64,000 nt of DNA, taken from positions 919,478 to 983,477 of the forward strand of contig MU008154.1 in assembly GCA_010909165.1 (NCBI GenBank), written 5' to 3'. Positions 23,964-36,026 of the stretch are shown here, in pieces. A model generated the notes under the pieces. It saw nothing but the letters and a program-made list of their open reading frames with translations. It ran no database searches and was not told where the DNA came from. Numbering within the stretch: position 1 is the first letter of the stretch; every line of letters begins with the position of its first letter. Origin of the DNA: Anthoceros angustus (taxonomy: Eukaryota > Streptophyta > Anthocerotopsida > Anthocerotales > Anthocerotaceae). Both the position numbers and the translations under genes were made by a program.

Positions 23964-24354
23964 GATAGCTACTAATAAGCTCGCCCCATTTGGATAGCTA
24001 CTAACAAGTTACCATTTGGATAGCTATTAACAAGCTTGCCCCATTTGGGTAGCTATTAACAAGCTCCCCATTTGGGTAGCTACAAACAAGCTCCCCATTT
24101 GAGTGGCTAATAACAAGCTCGCCCCATTTGAGTGGCTAATAATAAGCTCGCCCTATTTGAGTAGCTACAAACAAGCTCGTCCCATTTGGGTAGCTAATAA
24201 CAAGTTCGACCCATTTGGGTAGCTACAAACAAGCTCGTCCCATTTGGGTAGCTAATAACAAGCTTCATTTGGATAGCTACAAACAAGCTCGTCCCATTTG
24301 GGTAGCTAATAACAAGCTCGCCCTATTTGGGTAGCTACTAACAAGGTCACCCAA
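23964..24354. repeat. Module H: 29-bp minisatellite, copy 3
   Basis: About 13 to 14 units. Shares the short unit 'caagttaccatttgg' with copies 4 and 5. Confidence 0.9.
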
Positions 24355-24992
24355 TCTATATCCAACTGCTATCTTTGGGATCTCATGCAACTTCTGTTGC
24401 AATTAAGGTTAACATGCATGCAACCTCATCTCAACATGACTAACATGAATATAATAATATTTGAAGCGACTGAATATTCAAGCCTCTTTTGGTAGAATCG
24501 AGGCCCAAAAAATTGCACAATAACTAAATTACAATTTTAGGCAATTTTTACATGAGGCAATGGGTATTAGTTATCGAGATCTAGAATTTTCTAGGTAGCT
24601 AGCAATTTAAGATCCATTGCAATGTATACATTTGGTCCAAGTTTGCATAACTATGTGGCGGACCGAGTTTGAACTAAACACCTCCACTACTTGGAATCGA
24701 TCGCACCGGGTGAGACGACGAGCGGCCGTATGTCAACGTTTCTAGCTATTGGTTCGGTTGTGCGAACTTTATAACACCCTTTCTAGGGCAGCAATTCAGT
24801 GAGCGTGGCAAAGATCACAAAGATAGGCATGCCTTTCGCTACTCCCTAGACTCAAGATAAAGCTTCAAGCTAGCTCTCCACAATGCTCTAAGCAATGTCT
24901 CGGAAAGCCTCTCAAGCTCTAAGGATTTTGCTCTTTTATATCCCGCAAGCTCCTCCCATCTAGGCATGCTAAATACAATGTCGTGCCACTTA

Positions 24993-25384
24993 GATAGCTA
25001 CTAATAAGCTCGCCCCATTTGGATAGCTACTAACAAGTTACCATTTGGATAGCTATTAACAAGCTTGCCCCATTTGGGTAGCTATTAACAAGCTCCCCAT
25101 TTGGGTAGCTACAAACAAGCTCCCCATTTGAGTGGCTAATAACAAGCTCGCCCCATTTGAGTGGCTAATAATAAGCTCGCCCTATTTGAGTAGCTACAAA
25201 CAAGCTCGTCCCATTTGGGTAGCTAATAACAAGTTCGACCCATTTGGGTAGCTACAAACAAGCTCGTCCCATTTGGGTAGCTAATAACAAGCTTCATTTG
25301 GATAGCTACAAACAAGCTCGTCCCATTTGGGTAGCTAATAACAAGCTCGCCCTATTTGGGTAGCTACTAACAAGGTCACCCAAT
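24993..25384. repeat. Module H: 29-bp minisatellite, copy 4
   Basis: Unit order is essentially identical to copy 3. Confidence 0.9.
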
Positions 25385-26023
25385 CTATATCCAAGCTGCT
25401 ATCTTTGGGATCTCATGCAACTTCTGTTGCAATTAAGGTTAACATGCATGCAACCTCATCTCAACATGACTAACATGAATATAATAATATTTGAAGCGAC
25501 TGAATATTCAAGCCTCTTTTGGTAGAATCGGGCCAAAAAATTGCACAATAACTAAATTACAATTTTAGGCAATTTTTACATGAGGCAATGGGTATTAGTT
25601 ATCGAGATCTAGAATTTTCTAGGTAGCTAGCAATTTAAGATCCATTGCAATGTATACATTTGGTCCAAGTTTGCATAACTATGTAACGGCGGACCGAGTT
25701 TGAACTAAGCACCTCCACTACTTGGAATCGATCGCCACTGGGTGAGACGACGAGCGGCCGTATGTCAACGTTTCTAGCTATTGGTTGGTTTGTGCGAACT
25801 TTATAACACCCTTTCTAGGGCAGCAATTCAGTGAGCGTGGCAAAGATCACAAAGATAGGCATGCCTTTCGCTACTCCCTAGACTCAAGATAAAGCTTCAA
25901 GCTAGCTCTCCACAATGCTCTAAGCAATGTCTCGGAAAGCCTCTCAAGCTCTAAGGATTTGCTCTTTTATATCCCGCAAGCTCCTCCCATCTAGGCATGC
26001 TAAATACAATGTCGTGCCACTTA

Positions 26024-26405
26024 GATAGCTACTAATAAGCTCGCCCCATTTGGTAGCTACTAACAAGTTACATTTGGATAGCTATTAACAAGCTTGCCCC
26101 ATTTGGGTAGCTATTAACAAGCTCCCCATTTGGTAGCTACAAACAAGCTCCCCATTTGAGTGGCTAATAACAAGCTCGCCCCATTTGGGTAGCTAATAAG
26201 CTCGCCCTATTTGAGTAGCTACAAACAAGCTCGCCCCATTTGGGTAGCTAATAACAAGTTCGACCCATTTGGGTAGCTACAAACAAGCTCGTCCCATTTG
26301 GGTAGCTAATAACAAGTTACCATTTGGATAGCTACAAACAAGCTCGTCCCATTTGGGTAGCTAATAAGCTCGCCTATTTGGGTAGCTACTAACAAGGTCA
26401 CCCAA
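26024..26405. repeat. Module H: 29-bp minisatellite, copy 5
   Basis: Same unit order as copies 3 and 4 with a few single-base losses. Confidence 0.9.
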
Positions 26406-26832
26406 TCTATATCCAACTGCTATCTTTGGGATCTCATGCAACTTCTCGTTGCAATTAAGGTTAGCATGCATGCAACCTCATCTCAACATGACTAACATGA
26501 ATATAATAATATTTGAAGCGACTGAATATTCAAGCCTCTTTTGGTAGAATCGAGGCCCAAAAAATTGCACAATAACTAAATTACAATTTTAGGCAATTTT
26601 TACATGAGGCAATGGGTATTAGTTATCGAGATCTAGAATTTTCTAGGTAGCTAGCAATTTAAGATCCATTGCAATGTATACATTTGGTCCAAGTTTATGC
26701 ATAACTATGTAACGGCGGACCGAGTTTGAACTAAGCACCTCCTGCTGGGCACTACTTGGAATCGATCGCACCGGGTGAGACGACGAGCGGCCGTATGTCA
26801 ACGTTTCTAGCTATTGGTTCACAGCGAACTTT

Positions 26833-27550
26833 ATAACACACATCCATCCCTTGATTAGTTCTTGCCCAAACTTCATATGCACTGCTAAGAAACGCCAACC
26901 TTTACGGACCCCTAAAGCCTAAGCCCTGTACCATCACGGTGATGATGACGTGCGTTGGCGCGTGATATTTTCACAGCACCCCTCGAAAGTGATCCCCAAA
27001 GAACAAGGAACTTTTGCACGTACACATTAGGATGATTGATTAGTGGCAAAAGGGCTTTATGAACAAATGATTTGGAGGGTTCGACATCCAAGGAGAGTTC
27101 TCCGATCGGGGACTATATATATGGAGGGCATTCATTTTCGTAGTAGATTGTGGAACCAAACCAAGTGCCGCTCAACATATGTACTCGTCGAAAAGTACTA
27201 CCACCAAAGCTAAAAACTTCTTGAAAGACGTACAACGTTGAAGAGCAAAAGCCCTAACAAAACTAGTAGCTGTTGTACGGGCATTCATGAATCCTCATCT
27301 CTGCAAGGAGGAGCTCAAAAGGAAGAGGAAGTTGAGACAACACGCATCCATAGCGCAACGGGTGACGGGAGCGTCCACGAAAGGTGTACGTAACCTAACT
27401 CGAAAAGTATCAGGCGAATCAATCCTCGCACATGTGGATGAAGCAACGAGTGCCGCAAGGGAAGCATTGTATCATGAGATGATGGCAAGTGGTGCCAAGA
27501 TCAAAAAGCCAAAAGAACTTCAAGCTCGTGTAGCGCGAGAGCAAGCTTAA
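26833..27550 (+). repeat. Module K, copy 3, best-preserved basic frame
   Basis: TATA core at about 27115. The frame 27287-27550 (87 codons from MNPHLCKEELK) runs through the basic region into HVDEATSAAREALYHEMMAS and QARVAREQA to a stop. This joins two parts that are out of frame in other copies and so probably reflects the ancestral reading. The product is unknown. Confidence 0.55.
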
Positions 27551-28836
27551 GGCGAGGCGCCGAGCTGTGCGATACAACGTTTGTGAAAGTGGGGCCTGAA
27601 ATAAGTGGAGTCTGCAACAGTGTAACGGTTTGGAGATCAGCAACCTGGACATAAATGTCCAGAATGAGAGTACGCTTAGCAATAGCAAATTCGATCGCCA
27701 GTGAAAGACTGAGCATCGGGCCAAAAGAATCGCCCTGTCCCTAGGCATCCGTTGCTCTTCAACACTTGTTGGTGAAGACGGAGCCTCATCCTCAAAAGGA
27801 GTACCACCGGTCGTACTCGCTGAAAGCATCTTTCAGGGTCAGAGCCTCCAACAATGTTTCAGGGTAGCCAATAAATCCAGGTGAAGGATCATTTCATCCC
27901 AGTCCGTTCACCAACGGCGCATCTAAGACACGTGCGCGTGCACAGAAGTTAAATCCTGTGTCAGGATGCATGTAGTCCATCCTGCAAGCGGTATCAAATC
28001 TGGAGCTCGGGGACTGTGAATGCAGCAATGTTACCTTGTCTCTGCTGCCCACAGGACCTCTTTTGTTGCATTTGACTGTTGTGATGCCGGCCCACCCAGC
28101 GCTGGTGCAGGAGGTCATGGTGCTTCCTGCGTGCAAACGCCTTGGAAGCGAATTAGTCGTGTCTCTGAGAGAAAATGATCTCGCCTGTCTGGAAGAGACT
28201 TGGCCGAGGCCAGCCAACAAGAGCAGCAGCCAGACGATGGGATAGGGGACCGTGTCCCGCTCAATGAGCCGTCCGTGACGTAGTTCTGTTGAAGCTGCAG
28301 GCTCTTGCAGCCCCTTCCACCCCTTCAGCGGCTGGAAGTTCGCCCTGAACAGGATGCTTCGGCTGCCGGTTTCGAAGCTAGCCTGAGAACACGCAATGGT
28401 GGAATTGCTTGGAGCATCGTATGGGTGCTGCTGCCCCAGAGCTGGGAGCGCAATTTCAGACTCGCGTGCCCACACCAGAAGCCTGTCCTGGGATACATCC
28501 TTTTAGCAAGTTGGTGGCGCTGGGGACTGTGAGGGCCCTGCAACGTTACCTGTCTCTCCTGCCCACAGCACCCTTCTCTGCTGCATTTGCCGGCCTTGCC
28601 CAGCCATCCAGCAGACCACCTGGAGTGGGAGATGCTGTTAGAGGAGCTCCGATTCCGAAGGCTGCTTCCGATTCTCAGCTTGGGATTCTAAACTGCAGGA
28701 ATGGAGATTTCTCAACAAAACAAGGAACACGTTGCGAGAACGACAAACCCTAAACCCATGTCTGGCTCCTTGTATTCCCTTTGGCGGCCTGGTACCATCT
28801 TGTTGCTCACTGCCAGTTCGTTGGTTCACAACGGGT
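27551..28836. repeat. Module L, copy 3, truncated
   Basis: L runs from its start to 'ggttcacaacgggt' and then jumps to K at 'gcaacgggtgacggg'. The shared word is 'caacgggt'. About 800 bp of the L right end is missing. Confidence 0.8.
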
Positions 28837-29021
28837 GACGGGAGCGTCCACGAAAGGTGTACGTAACCTAACTCGAAAAGTATCAGGCGAATCAATCCTC
28901 GCACATGTGGATGAAGCAACGAGTGCCGCAAGGGAAGCATTGTATCATGAGATGATGGCAAGTGGTGCCAAGATCAAAAAGCCAAGAACTTCAAGCTCGT
29001 GTAGCGCGAGAGCAAGCTTAA
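28837..29021 (+). repeat. Module K tail
   Basis: A 185-bp end segment of K lies between the truncated L and the next full L. It carries the HVDEATSAAREALYHEM frame. Confidence 0.75.
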
Positions 29022-31121
29022 GGCGAGGCGCCGAGCTGTGCGATACAACGTTTGTGAAAGTGGGGCCTGAAATAAGTGGAGTCTGCAACAGTGTAACGGT
29101 TTGGAGATCAACAACCTGGACATAAATGTCCAGAATGAGAGTACGCTTAGCAATAGCAAATTCGATCGCCAGTGAAAGACTGAGCATCGGGCCAAAAGAA
29201 TCGCCCCTGTCCCTAGGCATCCGTTGCTCTTCAACACTTGTTGGTGAAGACGGAGCCTCATCCTCAAAAGGAGTACCACCGGTCGTACTCGCTGAAAGCA
29301 TCTTTCAGGGTCAGAGCCCAACAATGTTTCAGGGTAGCCAATAAATCCAGGTGAAGGATCATTTCATCCCAGTCCGTTCACCAACGGCGCATCTAAGACA
29401 CGTGCGCGTGCACAGAAGTTAAATCCTGTGTCAGGATGCATGTAGTCCATCCTGCAAGCGGTATCAAATCTGGAGCTCGGGGACTGTGAATGCAGCAATG
29501 TTACCTTGTCTCTGCTGCCCACAGGACCTCTTTTGTTGCATTTGACTGTTGTGATGCCGGCCCACTCCAGCGCTGGTGCAGGAGGTCATGGTGCTTCCTG
29601 CGTGCAAACGCCTTGGAAGCGAATTAGTCGTGTCTCTGAGAGAAAATGATCTCGCCTGTCTGGAAGAGACTTGGCCGAGGCCAGCCAACAAGAGCAGCAG
29701 CCAGACGATGGGATAGGGGACCGTGTCCCGCTCAATGAGCCGTCCGTGACGTAGTTCTGTTGAAGCTGCAGGCTCTTGCAGCCCCTTCCACCCCTTCAGC
29801 GGCTGGAAGTTCGCCCTGAACAGGATGCTTCGGCTGCCGGTTTCCGAAGCTAGCCTGAGAACACGCAATGGTGGAATTGCTTGGAGCATCGTATGGGTGC
29901 TGCTGCCCCAGAGCTGGGAGCGCAATTTCAGACTCGCGTGCCCACACCAGAAGCCTGTCCTGGGATACATCCTTTTAGCAAGTTGATGGCGCTGGGGACT
30001 GTGAGGGCCCTGCAACGTTACCTGTCTCTCCTGCCCACAGCACCCTTCTCTGCTGCATTTGCCGGCCTTGCCCAGCCATCCAGCAGACCACCTGGAGTGG
30101 GAGATGCTGTTAGAGGGCTCCGATTCCGAAGGCTGCTTCCGATTCTCAGCTTGGGATTCTAAACTGCAGGAATGGAGATTTCTCAACAAAACAAGGAACA
30201 CGTTGCGAGAACGACAAACCCTAAACCCATGTCTGGCTCCTTGTATTCCCTTTGGCGGCCTGGTACCATCTTGTTGCTCACTGCCAGTTCGTTGGTTCAC
30301 AACGGTAAATTTGACTAGCTTTGCTCTCCCTTCCAAATATCAGGTTGATGTCGAATGTGACTGGAGGATCATGACCCTGCTTCTGGAACCCGGAAAGTGT
30401 GTATACAATGCTGATGCTCCTGAGGAGGGAACGGTCTGTGTTGAAGAAACGCGTCCCACAGGCATTCTCATGCATGTAAGAGTAAGGATAAGGTGGCTGT
30501 AACAGGCATCCACTACCAGTTTCAGTTACTTTGTCTCCTAATACAAATGGCTCGCCCGCTACATACAGATCGCAGATGGCATGTTGCTGCACAAGGGCAT
30601 CACTAGTCTGGCTGCGAACCGGTTTGCAGAGAGGAGATCAAGCCCTGATCACCTGAGCTGCAGCCATATCCCTTGTCGATTTATTGCCTAATTCCCTTCC
30701 TCGATGCAGTTTGAAGCTCTGGTTCTGCGATTCAGAGCTGTACCCTCACCGAATCGTTCCTAGGAAAGTTCTCGAATTCTCTGCTTTGCAGCTGGCATGC
30801 ATGCCAATGTGGTTCACCAACAGGATTCCGACTAACCGCCGGTTAGTGCTGGTTAGCCGGACACTCACTTGCACTCATTTCCAGTTTTGCGAAAAGCCGT
30901 TGGCAATGGATCCTCACCGGATACTTCTTTTGATAAATTTCCATCTTATACCCAACATGTGCATAGTATATAATATAGTAGTTTATATCATTTTCATCAT
31001 TTATCTTTACCTTGAATCTTAGTAGTGAACTTCACTTATTAGGGAAGATTGAAGTTGAAATCATATTCATCAATATTTATATTAATTATAATTTAATTTA
31101 ATATTGATCTAAAAATTAAAT
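29022..31121. repeat. Module L, copy 4
   Basis: Full length, left-hand subtype. One minus-strand frame here (29464-30336) is open for 290 codons, the longest in the array. It crosses segments that lie in different frames in sister copies, so I treat it as chance in GC-rich DNA. Confidence 0.7.
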
Positions 31122-31558
31122 GCTATATGTCATGGGCCTGCACGAAGGCTTACCCGTGATGTCGAACAGCATGGCTTTCACATGAAAAAAAAGGATTGGA
31201 TGAGGCATTGCTTATATTGCAAAGTTCTTGTTGACGAAATAATACGTCGGCATCAAGATGCATTGTATACTCGAATCAACAACAGAGGTATAAGAGCTAG
31301 TAAGAGATGTTTATATGCAAAGATATGACATTCTCAATATACTTACACAAGTTGAAGTTGGTGAATGGAAGTTAGCCGGATGATGCCACATCGTCATTAT
31401 GGTTGGAGCAAAATACGCCTATAGTCTTCCACCAATCAAGCGAGAATCAATCTTTCGCTTTGGGTATTCAAACTCCTTTTATGTTAAATTGCATGGTGCT
31501 TTATGGGAATGGTAATGTGCTACTGTGGATGCAACTTTTGGGTTGAACAAGCACGGAT
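31122..31558 (+). pseudogene. MULE-type transposase fragment, copy 3
   Basis: Same limits as the others. One base lost in 'gtgctactgtggatg' breaks the frame before VDAT. It ends in 'aacaagcacggatcc', so NKYG has become NKHG. Confidence 0.5.
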
Positions 31559-32534
31559 CCCTAAAGCCTAAGCCCTGCCTCACGGTGATGATGACGGCGT
31601 TGGCTGCGATTTTCACAAGACCCCTGCGAAAGTGATCCCCAAAGAACAAGGAACTTTTGCACGCATACATTAGGATGATTGATTAGTGGCAAAAGGCTTT
31701 ATGTCAAATGATTTGGAGGGTTCGACATCCAAGGAGAGTTCTCCGATCGGGACTATATATATGGAGGGCATTCATCATACGTATTAGATTGTGGAACCAA
31801 ACCAAGCGCCCGCTCAACATACTCGCCGAAAGAGTACTACCACCGAGTTATAGAACTTTCTTGAAAGACGCAACGTTGAAGAGCAAAAGCCTAACAAAAC
31901 TAGTAGTCTAATCGGCACTCATGAATCCTCATCTCCAAGGAGGAGCTCAAGAGGAAGAGGAAGTTGAGACAACACGATCCATATCGCAACGCGTGACGGG
32001 AGTGTCCACGAAAGGTTGCACGGAAAGTCGTACGAACCTAACTCAAAGTATCAAAGTAATCAACCTCGCACATGTGGATGAAGCTGAAAATGAAAAGCAT
32101 TCAGTATCATGAGATGATGGCAAGTGGTGCCAAGATCAAAACCAAAGAACTTCAAGCACGTGCAAAGACGGCGAGAATCGATTGTCCTCAAAGTTGACCT
32201 AAGCTTTCATCTTCACCGAAAGAAAGCAAGTGCAACGAGGAGGACGAACTCAACAACACCCTGGCTGCTCGCCCAAGACTACTACAGGGGAGTAGTTGGT
32301 GCTATTAACCCTATCGCGACGAGTCCAAGGGCTCGAGGAGAAGTTGATGAAGAGGAAGGGAGAAGTCACGAAAACCAAAAGTCATATGGAAGCTAAGAAA
32401 AGAGGCCAAGGCAATGCGCGTCTGAAGTAGAGTTGGTGGGTAGCTAGCAATTTAACATACATTGCAATGTATACATTTGGTGCAAGTTTACGATAACTAT
32501 GTAACGCGGACCAAGTTGAACTAAGTACCTACAT
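31559..32534 (+). repeat. Module K'' and start of J', copy 3
   Basis: TATA core at about 31757. The charged frame is broken. J' is cut at 'acatgttg' (32535), where the sequence re-enters module M. Confidence 0.65.
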
Positions 32535-32740
32535 GTTGAAGTTGGTGAATGGAAGTTAGCCGGATGATGCCACATCGTCATTATGGTTGGAGCAAAATAC
32601 GCCTATAGTCTTCCACCAATCAAGCGAGAATCAATCTTTCGCTTTGGGTATTCAAACTCCTTTTATGTTAAATTGCATGGTGCTTTATGGGAATGGTAAT
32701 GTGCTAGCTGGATGCAACTTTTGGGTTGAACAAGCACGGA
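32535..32740 (+). pseudogene. MULE-type transposase fragment, partial copy 4
   Basis: Only the 3' part of M is present, from 'gttgaagttggtgaatgg' to 'gcacggatcc'. The join to J' is at a 4-base word 'gttg'. The GVLAxDATFG-type motif is damaged ('gctagctggatgc'). Confidence 0.5.
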
Positions 32741-33800
32741 TCCCTAAAGCCTAAGCCCGTACCCTCACGGTGATGATGACGGCGTTGGCGACGATATTTT
32801 CTGACACCCTGCAGTGATCCCCAAAGAACAAGGAACTTTTGCACGCATACATTAGGATGATTGATTAGTGGCAAAAAGGCTTTATGTCAAATGATTTGGA
32901 GGTTCGACATCCAAGGAGAGTTCTCCGATCGGGACTATATATGGAGGGCATTCATTGTTCGTACTAGATTGTGGAACCAAACCAAGTGCCGCTCAACATA
33001 CTCCGAAAGAGTACTACCACCGAGTTATAGAACTTTCTTGAAAGACGGCAACGTTGAAGAGCAAAAGCCTAACAAAACTAGTAGTCTAATCGGCACTCAT
33101 GAATCCTCATCTCCAAGGAGGAGCTCAAGAGGAAGAGGAAGTTGAGACAACACGATCCATATCGCAACGCGTGACGGGAGTGTCCACGAAAGGTTGCACG
33201 CCGTGAAAGTTGTACGCAACCTAACTCGAAAGTATCGAATCAACCTCGCACATGTGGATGAAGGAGCGAGTGCCGCAAGGGAAGCATCAGATCATGAGAT
33301 GATGGCAAGTGGTGCCAAGATCAAAACCAAAGAACTTCAAGCACGTGCAAAGACGGCGAGAATCGATTGTCCTCAAAGTTGACCTAAGCTCATCTTCACC
33401 GAAAGAAAGCAAGTGCAACGAGGAGGACGAACTCAACAACACCCTGGCTGCTCGCCCAAGACTACTACAGGGGAGTAGTTGGTGCTATTAACCCTATCGC
33501 GACGAGTCCAAGGGCTCGAGGAGAAGTTGATGAAGAGGAAGGGAGAAGTCACGAAAACCAAAAGTCATATGGAAGCTAAGAAAAGAGGCCAAGGCAATGC
33601 TGCAGTGAAGTAGAGTTGGTGGGTAGCTAGCAATTTAACATACATTGCAATGTATACATTTGGTGCAAGTTTACGATAACTATGTAACGCGGACCAAGTT
33701 GAACTAAGTACCTACATGTTGGGCAACTACTTGGGAGCGATCGAGATCGGGTGAGATGTATGAGAACGTCATGTTTATTGGCTTGCATGGTGCTTTATAA
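32741..33800 (+). repeat. Module K'' and J', copy 4 (tandem with copy 3)
   Basis: It duplicates 31559-32534 with shared peculiarities such as 'ctacaggggagtag' and 'gtcatatggaagc', so the two are a recent tandem pair about 1.18 kb apart. The end at 33770-33805 is a small mosaic in which 'gcatggtgctttat' from module M meets 'tttataacacgg' from K'. Confidence 0.65.
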
Positions 33801-34423
33801 CACGGAATGGATTAGTTCTTGCCCAAATTGCATATGCATGCCTTCTAAGAAACGCCAACCTCACGGATCCCTAAAGCCTAAGCCCTGCACCCTCACGGTG
33901 ATGATGACGTCGTTGGCACGATATTTTCACGCACCTCTCGAAAGTGATCCCCAAAGAACAAGGAACTTTTGCACGTACACATTAGGATGATTGATTAGTG
34001 TCAAAAAGGCTTTATGAGCAAATGATTTGGAGGGTTCGACATCCAAGGAGAGTTCTCCGATCGGGACTATATATATGGAGGCATTCATTGTTCGTACTAG
34101 ATTGTGGAACCAAACCAAGTGCCGCTCAACATACTCGCCGAAAGAGTACTACCACCAAAGCTATAGAACCTTCTTGAAGACGCAACGTTGAAGCAAAAGC
34201 CCTTACAAAACTAGTAGGCTGTAACGGGCACTCATGAATCCTCATCTCTCAAGGAGGAGCTCAAGAGGAAGAGCGGTTAAGATAACACACATCCATATCG
34301 CAACGTGTCGGGAGCGTCCACGAAGGTTGCACGCCGTGAAAGTTGTACGCAACCTAACTCAAAGTATCGAATCAACCGTCGCACATGTGGATGAAGGAGC
34401 GAGTGCAAGGGAAGCACTGTATC
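33801..34423 (+). repeat. Module K', copy 4
   Basis: TATA core at about 34067. It leads directly into A at 34424. Confidence 0.6.
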
Positions 34424-35240
34424 ATGAGTCACAAGTTAGCCCTAACATTTAGAGGTTTTAGAGGTGAACTCTGCATGTGCAACTTTGTCAATTTTGGTGG
34501 AGCCTTACATGGATCTCCCAGATTGCTCACATCCACACCCAAATTGCTTTGTATGATGTTTGGGCCCGTTGTCGGTATGAACATGATCAAAATACACAAC
34601 GGACTTCTTAACCCTAAATTTTTCCTCCTCCTTTTGAAAACCGGACATTCGGTTCTAGCAAGCATTGTCAATGGTTTGCAAGAAGTGAAAACCGAAACCT
34701 CGATTTTGGAGCCATGTCCTATTAGTGAAGGAGGTTTCATTCGTAAATAAGGAGGTTTGGATATTCACCCCTTCAAACAATAGCAAGTTATTGTCCTCAA
34801 TGATAGCCTGTAATAAGGGATCCACAATCTTTCTCCACTCCTAGTGAAAGGTCCACACAACGAAGCCACCAAGCTTACTTATAATTAGGTGTGAGTCCTC
34901 AACTCATACGAGAGTCTCCTCGCTCAAAGCCCTCGTGCACTCCGTGACACAAAACACCAAACCGAGCCTTGTCACCTAGGCTACTATCACACCCCTACGA
35001 ACATCATATTGCCCAAGTGGTGACCAACTTCACTCATCCGGATCCGTGAACTTTGTGTGCAGAGTGCACGAAGGGCTTGCTCAAGGTAGGGCGAGCTGGC
35101 CATGGACCAACCCGAGTAGGGACATGGAGTATTCGCACGCTAAGGAGAGGTCGTGGTATCTAGTTGCTAGCGGAGGCTTGGACGTGTGGACCCGAGGTTG
35201 GAGAGATGCCTATACAATCACCTACGTAGAATGAACTAAC

Positions 35241-35289
35241 GATGTTCCTTGGGAAGACCCTTATGTCTAAGGGGTTCCCAAGGAACATC
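35241..35289. repeat. Hairpin in module B, copy 6
   Basis: Both stems perfect. Confidence 0.85.
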
Positions 35290-35589
35290 CACTAGCCTAT
35301 GGTGGATGGATGAGTTTGGTCATTTGGGTGACTTCACATTAAGCGACAACTTGACAATTGCAACAATAATTATACATCTACATCAAATTTACCGTATGTA
35401 GCAATTAGTGAAGTTTCTAGAGTGAATTATTTATTGAGAAAAGAAAAGACGGGAAAAAATTTTCTTTTTTCAAATTTCTTCCCCTATATTACATGTGATT
35501 TGCCTTTTAAAGTAATCTACGCTTTTAGCTTGTTCAAGAATAAGAGAATTTTGAGCTTCCTCTCAAGCGTTTTCTTATTTTGGACCCTT

Positions 35590-35910
35590 TGACGCCCCGC
35601 TTTTTGCCTTGTTCATCAGTAATGGCGGTAGAAGTAGCACATGCAACAAGGCCCTTTTGCCTTCTTCTATTGCCTTTGGCGGTAGAAGTAGGTCGTGCAT
35701 CAAGGCTTTTTGCCTTCTCCTCGTAATGGTCAGAGAAGTAGCACATGCAACAAGGCCCTTTTGCCTTCTTCTATTGCCTTTGGCGGTAGAAGTAGGTCGT
35801 GCATCAAGGCTTTTTGCCTTCTCCTCGTAATGGTGTAGGAGTGGCCTGCAAGAAGGCCCGTTTACATTCTTCATCGTAATGGCGAGAAGCGACCTTCTTG
35901 ACGCCTTTTC
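35590..35910. repeat. Module D expanded, 104-bp higher-order period
   Basis: A pair of 51-bp-type units is duplicated as a block. 'atgcaacaag' recurs at 35641 and 35745, and both blocks carry 'ggtcgtgcatcaagg'. This is the longest D in the window. Confidence 0.8.
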
Positions 35911-36026
35911 CGCCTTCTTCTACGAGAAGTGGTAGAAGTAATTTTTGATTTTGGGATTCTTTTGATAGCTTGCATTGATTTTGCTTCCATTAATGCGTCA
36001 TGGTGATGGATTGTGGAATTTATCGC

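Larger units (their letters stand above)
23742..26832. repeat. Modules G-H-I-J in three tandem copies, 1030-1031 bp period
   Basis: 'taacac' starts copies at 23742, 24772 and 25803, and K follows at 26833. Copies 2 and 3 begin where J's 'gaactttataacac' is fused to G's 'taacaccctttctaggg'. The shared word is 'taacac'. The three copies share variants absent elsewhere, such as 'aagttaccatttgg' and 'cttctgttgc', which shows recent local amplification. Confidence 0.92.
34424..36026 (+). repeat. Modules A-B-C-D and start of E
   Basis: The frame 34385-34750 is open for 121 codons from an ATG and spans all of A. Neighbouring copies are frameshifted within it and no domain is recognised, so it is not called as a gene. 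Confidence 0.7.

Noticed and set aside
29464-30336. 290-codon minus-strand open frame in L
   Set aside because: In the other L copies the same region is split between frames by small indels, and the frame spans the diverged internal duplication and acceptor-like sites on the opposite strand. No domain is visible, so chance openness in GC-richer DNA is the simpler reading.
34385-34750. 121-codon ATG frame across module A
   Set aside because: Frameshifted in most of the other A copies and without a recognisable domain. The opposite strand is equally open in the same copy.
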